Virus record (IMG/VR): IMGVR_UViG_3300009505_000022
Span: 1-43,532 of that record
Length of the DNA stretch: 43,532 nt
Source: a virus
Direction: 5' to 3' (one strand)
This document shows, piece by piece, positions 26,861 through 33,539 of this stretch. A program made the translations under genes and the position numbers. Numbering within the stretch: position 1 is the first letter of the stretch; the number at the start of each line of letters is the position of its first letter. Under the pieces are notes generated by a model. It was not told the origin of the DNA and did not search any database. It saw nothing but the letters and a program-made list of their open reading frames with translations.

Positions 26861-27445
26861 TTAAATTTTAGTAACAACAATTCCTACTACTGCTTCAAGA
26901 GTAGTTTCTGTAATGCTTCCTGCTAATTCAATTCCCCCCATAGCAAACATACTTCCTGCAGGAATAGTAAGGTTTTGAGAAGTTAAATCTTCCACAAATC
27001 CTGGTGCAGTATTGTTATCTGAATTAGTTAACTCAGTAACTAAAGCTCCTAATTGAGTCCATGTTCCTGGTGTGTTAGGGTCTGCTGCTAAATCTGAACT
27101 AGTGTAAAGATTAAATACATAATTAAAATCTGCACTTGCTCCAGTTATTGGTGCAGCAGCTTTAAAATATACAGACTGAATTTTTACTGCATATGGAAAT
27201 ATAATTGCAGAAGCTTGACTAGTTGGTGATTGGATTCCTCCCCACTCTACTGTGTCTCCGTTAAATGGATTGTTATTACCTGCTCCGAGGTTAATAATTT
27301 TTCCGTTATAAGATATTGTTACAAGTTCACTGAAATCTTCAGGAAATGTATAAGCATCTCTCATTGCGTTTGCTGAAGCTGATCCTAAATTCTCTGTTGG
27401 TACAAAGGATGCAACTCCATGAAATTTTGTTCCGTTTGGTATCAT
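26861..27445 (-). CDS. Putative virion fibre protein with a shared N-terminal anchor
   Basis: A 194-residue protein (MIPNGTKFHGVASFVPTENL start). Residues 1-32 match the N-terminus of the 159-residue gene at 28335-28814 almost residue for residue (I-P-x-G-T-K-F-H-G-V-A ... S-A-x-A-N-A-M-R-D-A-Y-T). The rest is beta-rich and unrelated. A shared N-terminal tag joined to different C-terminal domains suggests an attachment module for fibres or decorations. No catalytic motif. Confidence 0.6.
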   Translation of the reverse strand: MIPNGTKFHGVASFVPTENLGSASANAMRDAYTFPEDFSELVTISYNGKIINLGAGNNNPFNGDTVEWGGIQSPTSQASAIIFPYAVKIQSVYFKAAAPITGASADFNYVFNLYTSSDLAADPNTPGTWTQLGALVTELTNSDNNTAPGFVEDLTSQNLTIPAGSMFAMGGIELAGSITETTLEAVVGIVVTKI

Positions 27446-27470
27446 TTTTATTTTTATTTTTAAAGTTTAA

Positions 27471-27635
27471 CTATTTACTATATGGAAACTTTCTGTTTAA
27501 CGAATCTCTTCTTTCAGAACATCCACATGGTTTACCTGTTGCTTTAGCAACTTTGTCTACTACTTTTTTAATACCAGTAGCAGTGGTAATTTTTTCAATG
27601 GTATCTCCTAATCCTTTAGATTTTTCGTTCAACAT
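27471..27635 (-). CDS. Small Cys-containing conserved phage protein, 54 aa
   Basis: A 54-residue protein (MLNEKSKGLGDTIEKITTAT start; C-terminal GKPCGCSERRDSLNRKFPYS). The CGC-x-x-RR-D-x-L-N-x-x-F-P-Y tail is a pattern I have seen as a recurring small phage protein with a likely zinc- or nucleic-acid-binding end. It is the first of several small genes in this cluster after the fibre genes, and lies within an otherwise unassigned gap. Function unknown. Confidence 0.55.
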   Translation of the reverse strand: MLNEKSKGLGDTIEKITTATGIKKVVDKVAKATGKPCGCSERRDSLNRKFPYSK

Positions 27636-27637
27636 AC

Positions 27638-27847
27638 TTATTTTCTTATTAATTTACTTAAATGTCCTTTTACACTTTTTGGGTAATGTTTTTCATACTT
27701 CATAGAATGATCTCCTCCGTATGCATGACCATAGTCTTTTTTAGACATTGCTTTACTTTCGTCTCTACGATCTTTTAATGACTGAGACTTTTTTCCGTTT
27801 TTTGCTCCTAGAGATTCATCTAGTCTAGCGTTGTAACCTTGTTTCAT
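27638..27847 (-). CDS. Small basic protein, 69 aa
   Basis: A 69-residue Lys/Arg/Ser-rich protein (MKQGYNARLDESLGAKNGKK start; then RRDESKAMSKKDYGHAYGGD). Highly charged, probably disordered or helical, with no membrane segment. It is one of a row of similar basic genes from 27.5 to 30.7 kb and ends two bases before the start of the next. DNA-binding or virion-packaged roles are conceivable; none is shown. Confidence 0.6.
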   Translation of the reverse strand: MKQGYNARLDESLGAKNGKKSQSLKDRRDESKAMSKKDYGHAYGGDHSMKYEKHYPKSVKGHLSKLIRK

Positions 27848-27870
27848 GATATATTTATTTATTTAATTAA

Positions 27871-28032
27871 TTACTTATTTCTTCTAGCTCTCTTCATACC
27901 TGCTGCTGCTTTTCTAGCCATTCCTTTTTTACCATACTTGTTTACGCCAGCAGTATAGGCTATTTTTTTAGCAGCCGTTTCAGACTTACCTTCCGACATT
28001 AGCTTCTTAACTAGTTGTTTAAATTTTCCCAT
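27871..28032 (-). CDS. Small basic helical protein, 53 aa
   Basis: A 53-residue protein (MGKFKQLVKKLMSEGKSETA start; then KKIAYTAGVNKYGKKGMARKAA). It is a basic helix-turn-like fold often seen as a short conserved phage protein. A TATATTTG box at 28037-28044 on the minus strand lies only 4 bases upstream of the ATG, which would make the transcript nearly leaderless. Function unknown. Confidence 0.6.
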   Translation of the reverse strand: MGKFKQLVKKLMSEGKSETAAKKIAYTAGVNKYGKKGMARKAAAGMKRARRNK

Positions 28033-28036
28033 GATA

Positions 28037-28044
28037 CAAATATA
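28037..28044 (-). promoter_or_regulatory. -7 box immediately upstream of the 53-aa basic gene
   Basis: On the minus strand TATATTTG, an exact TAnnTTTG match, 4 bases before the ATG at 28032 and directly beside the stop codon of the preceding gene. No TTG -33 element is seen. The closeness to the ATG makes a leaderless message possible. Confidence 0.35.
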
Positions 28045-28335
28045 CTAATATTTTCCTTGTCTATTTTTTGGACTAGATTTTGTGCTTCCACCTTTACCTG
28101 ACCATAAGTTTTTACATGCCCAATATCTTGCAGTTAATTTACTTTTTGCAGTTCCACACTTATGTCTAGCTTTAAAACTTTTTCTAGCTGCTGCACTGTA
28201 GTTGTGTCCGTAACCTTTTGCACCAAAATGAATAAGTTTTTCTTTGCCACCTGCACAAGCTTTAACCATTTTCTTTTTTCCTGCTCTATCTGAACGTCTT
28301 GGCTTGTTACAAGCCATTTTACTTTTATCTGCCAT
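28045..28335 (-). CDS. Conserved small basic Cys/His protein (DUF6321-like pattern), 96 aa
   Basis: A 96-residue protein beginning MADKSKMACNKPRRSDRAGK. It has a KKMVKACAGGKEKLIHFGAK turn, an AARKSFKARHKCGTAKS segment and an ARYWACKNLW end; the pattern fits a family I remember as DUF6321 in marine phages. The Cys/His content hints at a metal or nucleic-acid fold. The start at 28335 is preferred over an upstream one at 28365 because it overlaps the previous stop as TAATG and matches the family start. Function unknown. Confidence 0.65.
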   Translation of the reverse strand: MADKSKMACNKPRRSDRAGKKKMVKACAGGKEKLIHFGAKGYGHNYSAAARKSFKARHKCGTAKSKLTARYWACKNLWSGKGGSTKSSPKNRQGKY

Positions 28336-28814
28336 TATGTTGATTTTGCTTGAATTACTATCCAATTACTACCATCAGACCATACTGCAACTCCGTTATA
28401 TGATTTGTTTATTTCATATGTTGCACCCCCATCAATAGTTTCACCAATAGGTGCAGCTATATCAACCTTATCATTTGCAGTAACAGTGGAGTCATTTACT
28501 ATCCTTAAAAACCTATAAGGTATCTCAGTTGCTGAAGGCAACGTTAAAGTATAAGTTCCTGATCCACCAACCCAATTAATGTCTACAATATTTTTAGATG
28601 TTGATAATACAGAACTTCCTCCAGGTGTCGCAGTGATAAACTCAGGAACTAGACGTGTAACTGAATTATCTTGAATAAAAATATTTATAGATTCACCTAA
28701 CTCTTCAAGAGTATAAGCATCTCTCATTGCATTAGCCTGTGCAGAGCCTTTGTTCTGAGTATCTACAGAGGGTGCTACTCCATGAAATTTTGTTCCATCT
28801 GGTATTGTTGCCAT
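28335..28814 (-). CDS. Putative virion fibre/decoration protein with shared N-terminal anchor
   Basis: A 159-residue protein (MATIPDGTKFHGVAPSVDTQ start). Residues 1-35 closely match those of the protein at 26861-27445. The C-terminal half (about 80-159) is a beta-rich domain with Thr, Asp and Asn and a WSDGSNWIVIQAKST end, as in phage fibre knobs of the collagen-like or carbohydrate-binding type. It lies inside the basic protein cluster. The function as a structural appendage is an inference. Confidence 0.6.
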   Translation of the reverse strand: MATIPDGTKFHGVAPSVDTQNKGSAQANAMRDAYTLEELGESINIFIQDNSVTRLVPEFITATPGGSSVLSTSKNIVDINWVGGSGTYTLTLPSATEIPYRFLRIVNDSTVTANDKVDIAAPIGETIDGGATYEINKSYNGVAVWSDGSNWIVIQAKST

Positions 28815-29062
28815 TACTTAGTATATTTTTTAGTTACTCGTGCTGCCTTTGTGTTTGAAACAAACTGCTTCTTTCCACCAGAGGCTTTCTTTTTTCTTGC
28901 CGTTTTAGCTCGTTGTCTTTTACTTAATGATTTGGCTTTAGCTAATGGAAGACATCTATCTGGGTTCTTTTTGTTTTTGCTTGTTCCACAAGCTCCTTTA
29001 ATAGAACCATCAAGCCCTATACGTACCCACTTTTCTTTTCTCCATTTAGCTAGATCACCCAT
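28814..29062 (-). CDS. Small basic protein (DUF5872-like), 82 aa
   Basis: An 82-residue protein beginning MGDLAKWRKEKWVRIGLDGS. It has a conserved CGTSKNKKNPDRCLP core and an RQRAKTARKKKASGG helix rich in Arg and Lys, a layout I associate with DUF5872 phage proteins. Start and stop touch both neighbours, showing translational coupling. DNA-binding character is suggested by charge. Function unknown. Confidence 0.6.
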   Translation of the reverse strand: MGDLAKWRKEKWVRIGLDGSIKGACGTSKNKKNPDRCLPLAKAKSLSKRQRAKTARKKKASGGKKQFVSNTKAARVTKKYTK

Positions 29063-29384
29063 TACTTTTTAGTCTTTTGCTTTTCCTATATGCCTTCATA
29101 GCTTCCCTTCTTGCTTTTCCTTTTTTCCAAGAACCTGCAGCAAATCTTTCTGCTCTTCTTTTGCTTCTGAATTCATAAACTTCCCCTGCTTCTAGTGCTT
29201 GCTTAAATGTTTGAGGTTTTGCTTTTTCATTTTTTTTAAAAGTTATAGTAGGAGCAGCATAATGTTTATCATTATTTTTTCCACCTGTATACGTTGCCAT
29301 CTTTACAGTAGCCTTTCTACCTGACTTATTTCGTTCAAGGTTTTTTAAATGCTGCTTTCTTCTTTTTTTTATTGGATCACCCAT
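29055..29384 (-). CDS. Small basic protein, 109 aa
   Basis: A 109-residue Lys/Arg-rich protein (MGDPIKKRRKQHLKNLERNK start; C-terminal AYRKSKRLKSNG). The region of residues 60-95 (GEVYEFRSKRRAERFAAGSW) looks like a small helical domain. It overlaps its neighbours at both ends (8 bases downstream; TAATG upstream). Probably virion-associated or nucleic-acid-binding, with no recognised family. Confidence 0.6.
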   Translation of the reverse strand: MGDPIKKRRKQHLKNLERNKSGRKATVKMATYTGGKNNDKHYAAPTITFKKNEKAKPQTFKQALEAGEVYEFRSKRRAERFAAGSWKKGKARREAMKAYRKSKRLKSNG

Positions 29385-29545
29385 TAGTAACCTGTTTCAG
29401 TCATTTTAGTGTTGGGATTGTTCTTCATAGAACCACCCATCGTTTTTGCAAATGTATGTGCTTGAGCTTTTCCTACTGCATTGTAGGGAAAACTTTTTTT
29501 CATTGACTTTCCAGTATCTGGACAACTAAATTTTACTGTTGGCAT
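29384..29545 (-). CDS. Small basic protein, 53 aa, zinc-like Cys
   Basis: A 53-residue protein (MPTVKFSCPDTGKSMKKSFP start; then YNAVGKAQAHTFAKTMGGSM). Its TAA is part of TAATG with the next gene start at 29384, a typical coupled junction. It contains a short FSCPDTGK turn. No function known. Confidence 0.55.
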   Translation of the reverse strand: MPTVKFSCPDTGKSMKKSFPYNAVGKAQAHTFAKTMGGSMKNNPNTKMTETGY

Positions 29546-29547
29546 AA

Positions 29548-29862
29548 TTAATTTATTTTATTTATAAATCTATCTTGTTGTTTATTAAACCTATTAGTCA
29601 TTCTTTCTAACTTTTTAGCAGCTCTATTTTTTTTATTAATAGTTCTTTTTCTTCCAACAGGTTTTCTAGAAGTATTAACTGCAATTACCAAACTACCATC
29701 ATCTTGTAAGGTTGCCGATTTACGTTTTATATTTCCTCCGTTAGTAACTTTTTTTGAAATTCTATTTTCTGATTCAAATGTAGAACGACTCTTTCTTTTC
29801 TTTTTGTCATTTTTTACTTTTGTAACAGAAGCAGTAGTTACTATTGTTTTATCTGTTGGCAT
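29548..29862 (-). CDS. Small basic protein, 104 aa
   Basis: A 104-residue protein (MPTDKTIVTTASVTKVKNDK start) with a Lys/Arg-rich middle and an Arg-rich C-terminal helix (KPVGRKRTINKKNRAAKKLE). Very low content of acidic residues. It lies in the cluster of small basic genes. A histone-like or packaged DNA-condensing role is conceivable from composition only. Confidence 0.6.
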   Translation of the reverse strand: MPTDKTIVTTASVTKVKNDKKKRKSRSTFESENRISKKVTNGGNIKRKSATLQDDGSLVIAVNTSRKPVGRKRTINKKNRAAKKLERMTNRFNKQQDRFINKIN

Positions 29863-29869
29863 AATTAAT

Positions 29870-30061
29870 TTATTTTATATAATTATTTCCTATTATCATT
29901 GCTACAATAGCAATTAAACTTGTTGTTATTTGTCTTATAATTTCTTTACTATCTTCATCTAATTGTCTATCTATTATTACAGATGCAACTAATGTAAATA
30001 TTAATATAAAACCTATAACACTTAATATCATCATAACAATATTGTAATGGTTTTTATTCAA
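29870..30061 (-). CDS. Small two-TM membrane protein
   Basis: A 63-residue protein with two hydrophobic stretches (about residues 8-30, VMMILSVIGFILIFTLVASV, and 45-62, TSLIAIVAMIIGNNYI) separated by a short charged loop. It is the only membrane protein within the basic cluster, and its size fits a holin-like or host-membrane-targeting protein. A different, better holin candidate lies at 22693-23088, so this role is uncertain. Confidence 0.5.
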   Translation of the reverse strand: MNKNHYNIVMMILSVIGFILIFTLVASVIIDRQLDEDSKEIIRQITTSLIAIVAMIIGNNYIK

Positions 30062-30063
30062 AC

Positions 30064-30216
30064 TTATTTTTTTCCTTTAGCGTAGTTAGGGTCTTTACAA
30101 TATTTACTTGCAGCCATATTCGCATACGCAGATGGATATTTGTCAAAGGTTCTCTTTGCCCAAGCAATGCCTGCAGGGCATATTTTGTTTTCTTTTGTTC
30201 TTCCCTTCTTTGCCAA
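30064..30216 (-). CDS. Small basic Cys protein, TTG start, 50 aa
   Basis: A 50-residue protein (MAKKGRTKENKICPAGIAWA start; then KRTFDKYPSAYANMAASKYC, ending KDPNYAKGKK). The start is TTG, chosen because it lies 4 bases after the previous stop and fits the common phage pattern of this family. The ICPAG-W-A-K and Y-x-N-M-A-A-S-K-Y-C features are what I recognise; function unknown. It is missed if only ATG starts are counted. Confidence 0.55.
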   Translation of the reverse strand: MAKKGRTKENKICPAGIAWAKRTFDKYPSAYANMAASKYCKDPNYAKGKK

Positions 30217-30219
30217 AAT

Positions 30220-30429
30220 TTAAAATTGTGTTGGAGCTAATGGCTGAGAAGTTCGTACTGTATTTTTATTATTCGTAGAATATTTTTTTAAATACTTATT
30301 TTTTGTCTTCATAGCAGCTTTATTTTTAGCATTAAAAATACTATCTTTTTTCTTTAATTGTTTCATAAACTTTTCTTGCTCCTTGCAAGCTTTTAAAGTA
30401 GCTCCTGTTTTTCCTTTACATTTACTCAT
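30220..30429 (-). CDS. Small basic protein, 69 aa
   Basis: A 69-residue Lys-rich protein (MSKCKGKTGATLKACKEQEK start; ends RTSQPLAPTQF). Coiled-coil-like Lys runs are visible at residues 20-50. Its ATG overlaps the TGA of the reconstructed upstream gene, so it belongs to the same cotranslated chain. Function unknown. Confidence 0.55.
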   Translation of the reverse strand: MSKCKGKTGATLKACKEQEKFMKQLKKKDSIFNAKNKAAMKTKNKYLKKYSTNNKNTVRTSQPLAPTQF

Positions 30430-30675
30430 GTCGTTTTATTTTTTGTTGTTGTTAATCCTTGAAGTCCTTGAAGTCCCTGAAGACCTGCTATTTTAGTATA
30501 CTTGTCTGACACTCTTTTTCTTCTAGCATCTTTCCTCTTTTTTTTTAGCTGCAGCTCTTTTTTCCTTTCTGTTTGCGATTGCTTCAGAAGTGAGCTTTTT
30601 ATTTTGTGATTTTAAATCAGAAATTGCATCAGCAGTCTTTTTCCTGAAATTAGATGTTTTTTCTTCGTCAGTCAT
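30426..30675 (-). CDS. Small basic gene with a frameshift in an A9 run
   Basis: From the ATG at 30675, the 0-frame runs 50 residues (MTDEEKTSNFRKKTADAISD start) and ends at a TAG just after an A9 run (plus-strand T9 at 30538-30546). If one A is skipped, the frame continues through RKRVSDKYTKIAGLQ to a TGA at 30426-30428 that overlaps the next ATG, giving 82 residues and perfect coupling. So the gene probably carries a one-base slip in the homopolymer, either a sequence error or transcriptional slippage. Basic, helical, of unknown function. Confidence 0.5.
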
Positions 30676-30714
30676 AATTAGTATCTTTACAACAAAGTTA
30701 CTAAATTAAATTTT

Positions 30715-31149
30715 ATGCAATCAGACTACTTAAAATATTGGAGGGTAGTGCGTCAGTTTATAAAAGCAAAACATAAACTAACACAAGCAGACCTTGACAT
30801 CCTACTGTTTTTAAAATCAGAACAATACTTTTCAAAAGATAAATTCAAAGAGTTCGATGAGTTAATCAGTTGGAATAAAAACAGGTTTGAAAATCTAAGA
30901 CAGGCAGGTTGGATTGAGGTGTTTAGAAAAAGAATGGGGAAAAGGAAAGCTCTATATCAACTTTCTACAAAAGGAAAAAGGGTCACCACATCAATATACA
31001 AATACCTCAATGGGAAGGAAATTCCTACAAGTAATGATGGCAACCCTATGTTTCTTAGAAACGTATCATACACCGATAAGGTGTATCGAAATTTTATAAC
31101 AGAAATGAACGCTTTTACAAGACAACAACGACATCAGACTCAGAAATAA
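30715..31149 (+). CDS. Winged-helix DNA-binding protein (MarR-like)
   Basis: A 144-residue protein with a winged-helix layout: a helical N-terminus (LKYWRVVRQFIKAKH), a LTQADLDILLFLK helix, a recognition-helix-like LISWNKNRFENLRQAGWIEV followed by basic wing residues (FRKRMGKRKALYQLSTKG). It is the only plus-strand gene inside the late block, and faces the late genes, so it may regulate them. It overlaps the groES end by 35 bases on the opposite strand. It could be MarR-type; the ligand is unknown. Confidence 0.6.
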   Translation: MQSDYLKYWRVVRQFIKAKHKLTQADLDILLFLKSEQYFSKDKFKEFDELISWNKNRFENLRQAGWIEVFRKRMGKRKALYQLSTKGKRVTTSIYKYLNGKEIPTSNDGNPMFLRNVSYTDKVYRNFITEMNAFTRQQRHQTQK

Positions 31150-31372
31150 CTGTGTGCTGCGTTCCGTTGATTACCATCTTGTAGCCTGCCCTTGAGTCAT
31201 AGTATATCTCATCAGCAGTGTTTACCACACCCACATCTGTACCAGGCATCACAACCACACCCTTCTTATACCTCAAGTCTTTTGTGTCTTCAGCAGTTAA
31301 AAGTATTCCTGACTCTGTACTGATCTCTTCTTTGATTTCATCAATCACGATATATTTTCCTATTGGCTTCAT
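31115..31372 (-). CDS. groES: Co-chaperonin GroES (Cpn10)
   Basis: An 85-residue Cpn10. It has an N-terminal MKPIGKYIVIDEIK strand, a mobile loop EISTESGILLTAED equivalent to the GroEL-binding loop, a KKGVVVMPGTDVG turn and a VISESDVVVVL end. GroES caps GroEL rings. Its ATG overlaps the groEL stop as ATGA, so the two are coupled. The order is groEL then groES, opposite to the usual bacterial operon. It overlaps the 3' end of the plus-strand winged-helix gene. Confidence 0.85.
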   Translation of the reverse strand: MKPIGKYIVIDEIKEEISTESGILLTAEDTKDLRYKKGVVVMPGTDVGVVNTADEIYYDSRAGYKMVINGTQHTVISESDVVVVL

Positions 31373-32991
31373 TCGGTCTCGTATGTTCTAGCCATTGTGA
31401 TAATAGCATTGGTTGATAAAATAGTTACTGCAACAGACACTGCATTTTGAAGAGCTGATCTAGTTACCTTGGTAGGGTCAATGACACCCATCTCTATTAG
31501 GTCACCATATTCCTTAGTCTTTAAATCATACCCATAATCAAATCCACTAAGGTAGTGGTCTTTAAGAATATCGTCAGGTTCTAGTCCTGCGTTTATAAGT
31601 ATCTGTCTCCATGGAGCTTGCAGAGCATTGTACATAATATCTCTTGCTACCATAAGCTCCTTGGTTTCCTTTTTTTCATTTCTCTTGAAGTGAAAGGGTG
31701 CACATATTTTTGCTAGTGCCATTCCTGCTCCTGGAAGTATTCCCTCCTCTAAAGCTGAACGTACTGCACACACTGCATCGTCTACCCTGTCATATAACTC
31801 CTTCTGCTCAAGGTCTGTGTTACCTCCTACATGGATAACCCCTATCCCTCCTGTTAAGGAGGCGATTCGCTGCAGAATAAAATCCTTGTCCTGCTTTGCT
31901 TTGGTTACCTTATGTGCATCCCATAACTCAGCTACCCTTTGGTCCACATCCTTGTTTTGGTCAGCCTCACTTAAAATTACAGAAGAGTCTCTCCCAACTA
32001 TCACCCTGGAAGCAAACCCTAAGTCTGTAAATTCAATGAGGCTTAAATCGTCACCTGTCTTCTCCGAAAAATATGTAGCTCCTACCGACAACGCAATGTC
32101 CTGCATCAGCTCATGCTGACGATATCCAAAGTTTGGTGGTGGTACTGTACATAAGTGTAACCCCCTCTTCTGAACGTTGGCAGCCAAAGTGGCTATCACA
32201 TTCGTAGTACATGGTGATATAATTAATAATTTTTTCTTATCTTGTATGATTGGTTTCAACACATTCTCTATCTGAAGTATGTTACTGATCTCTGCATCAC
32301 ATACTAGTATATGCACATCATCCAATATACACTCGTCTTTCTTTTGGTGGTTGATAAACATCGGTGACGAATATCCCTTATCTATCTTAATACCCTTCGT
32401 GGTTTCATAAAAAGTATCTGGTGTCGGTGAGTTCTCTACAGTGACTATGCCGTTCTTGCCAACATCGTTGTAGCAGTCAGAGATTATCTTTCCTATAACC
32501 TTGTCGTTATTAGCTGATATAGTTGCCACATCAACTAACCTCTTCTTGGTAACCTTCTTACTTTCTTTCTTTAAAGACTTAACCAACCCTTCGGTCTCAC
32601 TTGCTAGATGTCTTAGAACTTCTGTCTTGTTTACATCACCAGTAATCTTTTGCAATCCCTGTTTGACTAACGCCTCTGTCAGCACAATAGCAGTGGTAGT
32701 CCCATCACCTGCTGAGGTAGCAGTTCTAGCTGACGCTTCTTTCATCATCTTTACGGCAAGATTACCTACAGGGTCTGCCATGTCATAACTCTTGGCAACA
32801 GTAACACCATCCTTGGTGACTGTCATTCCATGCGTGTGATGAGGTGATTCAATTATTACTGTTTGACCCATAGGTCCTAACGTGCTCTTAACTGCACTCG
32901 ATATCATAGAGATACCCTGAAGAAGTTTCTTTTGTGAGTCTACACCTATTGTAAGTTCTTTAGGTGAATACCCTCCCATTGGATTATTCAT
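31369..32991 (-). CDS. groEL: Chaperonin GroEL (Cpn60)
   Basis: A 540-residue Cpn60, close to normal length. Seen: SSAVKSTLGPMGQTVI (nucleotide-binding N-terminal part), GDGTTTAIVL (ATPase, about residues 95-104), VATISANNDKVIGKI, and the C-terminal VEEGILPGAGM-like region. It lacks the Gly-Gly-Met repeat tail. The start at 32991 was chosen over a TTG 66 bases upstream because it aligns with the family N-terminus and because a promoter lies in that extra stretch. The GroEL-GroES pair would fold phage proteins, probably capsid or tail proteins that do not fit host GroEL. Phage GroELs are known but uncommon. Confidence 0.9.
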   Translation of the reverse strand: MNNPMGGYSPKELTIGVDSQKKLLQGISMISSAVKSTLGPMGQTVIIESPHHTHGMTVTKDGVTVAKSYDMADPVGNLAVKMMKEASARTATSAGDGTTTAIVLTEALVKQGLQKITGDVNKTEVLRHLASETEGLVKSLKKESKKVTKKRLVDVATISANNDKVIGKIISDCYNDVGKNGIVTVENSPTPDTFYETTKGIKIDKGYSSPMFINHQKKDECILDDVHILVCDAEISNILQIENVLKPIIQDKKKLLIISPCTTNVIATLAANVQKRGLHLCTVPPPNFGYRQHELMQDIALSVGATYFSEKTGDDLSLIEFTDLGFASRVIVGRDSSVILSEADQNKDVDQRVAELWDAHKVTKAKQDKDFILQRIASLTGGIGVIHVGGNTDLEQKELYDRVDDAVCAVRSALEEGILPGAGMALAKICAPFHFKRNEKKETKELMVARDIMYNALQAPWRQILINAGLEPDDILKDHYLSGFDYGYDLKTKEYGDLIEMGVIDPTKVTRSALQNAVSVAVTILSTNAIITMARTYETE

Positions 32992-33017
32992 TTGATTTGA
33001 TTTAAATGTTATACATA

Positions 33018-33045
33018 CAAAGATACAATAATTATTCCATTTCAA
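33018..33045 (-). promoter_or_regulatory. Promoter of the groEL-groES operon
   Basis: On the minus strand TTG (33045-33043), 17 bases, then TATCTTTG (33025-33018), a full match to TTG-N17-23-TAnnTTTG. It lies about 27 bases upstream of the ATG at 32991 and inside what would otherwise be a spurious 5' extension of groEL. Confidence 0.65.
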
Positions 33046-33050
33046 AACTC

Positions 33051-33279
33051 GTGACAAGGTGACAAACTTTTTCCCCTATATATATATATATATTTTCCTC
33101 CTTTTATAAATACTACTCCCTATACAACCCTTTAAAACTGTCACAAACTATCACCACTCTAATAATCAAATAGTTAAGTATTTAAATTCGTCACAAAACT
33201 GTCATTTATTTGTCACAATAATATAGTAATCTTTATAATTCTGTCACAATAAAACAAAAAAAGAGGCAACTATAAAGTC
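33051..33279. repeat. Cluster of TTGTCAC / GTGACAA sites in the groEL upstream region
   Basis: Between the groEL promoter and the next gene there are four TGTCACA or CGTCACA copies at 33139, 33189, 33211 and 33242, a partial CTGTCAT at 33199, a GTCAC at 33277, and two inverted GTGACAA copies at 33051 and 33059. An alternating TA stretch lies at about 33078-33093. These behave like operator half-sites or iterons, and none is inside a gene. The regulator is unknown. Confidence 0.5.
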
Positions 33280-33304
33280 ACCCCTTAAAACAAAACAGTA
33301 AATT

Positions 33305-33496
33305 TTACTTTAAAAATTTTGCAATTGCTTGTTTCATTTGTTTTCTGTCATCAGCAAGTTCAATACCCAATGCAATATCTTGAGTTATACTTCTTTGCTT
33401 GTTAGCCTTGCGTAACATAGAAGCTTGTGATATACCAGAAATACCTACAGGGCGATCATTAATCAATCTCCCATCTTTCATTGTTAATCCATCCAT
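33305..33496 (-). CDS. Hypothetical protein, 63 aa
   Basis: A 63-residue protein (MDGLTMKDGRLINDRPVGIS start; then RKANKQRSITQDIALGIELA, ending AIAKFLK). It has a basic helical C-terminal half. A TACCTTTG box lies 32 bases upstream. It appears to be the first gene of the minus-strand block after the 33.5-34.1 kb interval. No function recognised. Confidence 0.5.
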   Translation of the reverse strand: MDGLTMKDGRLINDRPVGISGISQASMLRKANKQRSITQDIALGIELADDRKQMKQAIAKFLK

Positions 33497-33527
33497 GGTT
33501 CTTAATTTTTAAATTATACGTATATCC

Positions 33528-33535
33528 CAAAGGTA
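33528..33535 (-). promoter_or_regulatory. -7 box before the 63-aa gene
   Basis: On the minus strand TACCTTTG, an exact TAnnTTTG match. It stands 32 bases before the ATG at 33496. A TTG lies immediately adjacent rather than at the usual distance, so the match is partial. Confidence 0.4.
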
Positions 33536-33539
33536 CAAA

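Noticed and set aside
32992-33057. Upstream extension of groEL from a TTG start
   Set aside because: The extra residues do not align with GroEL N-termini and the segment contains the promoter TTG-N17-TATCTTTG.
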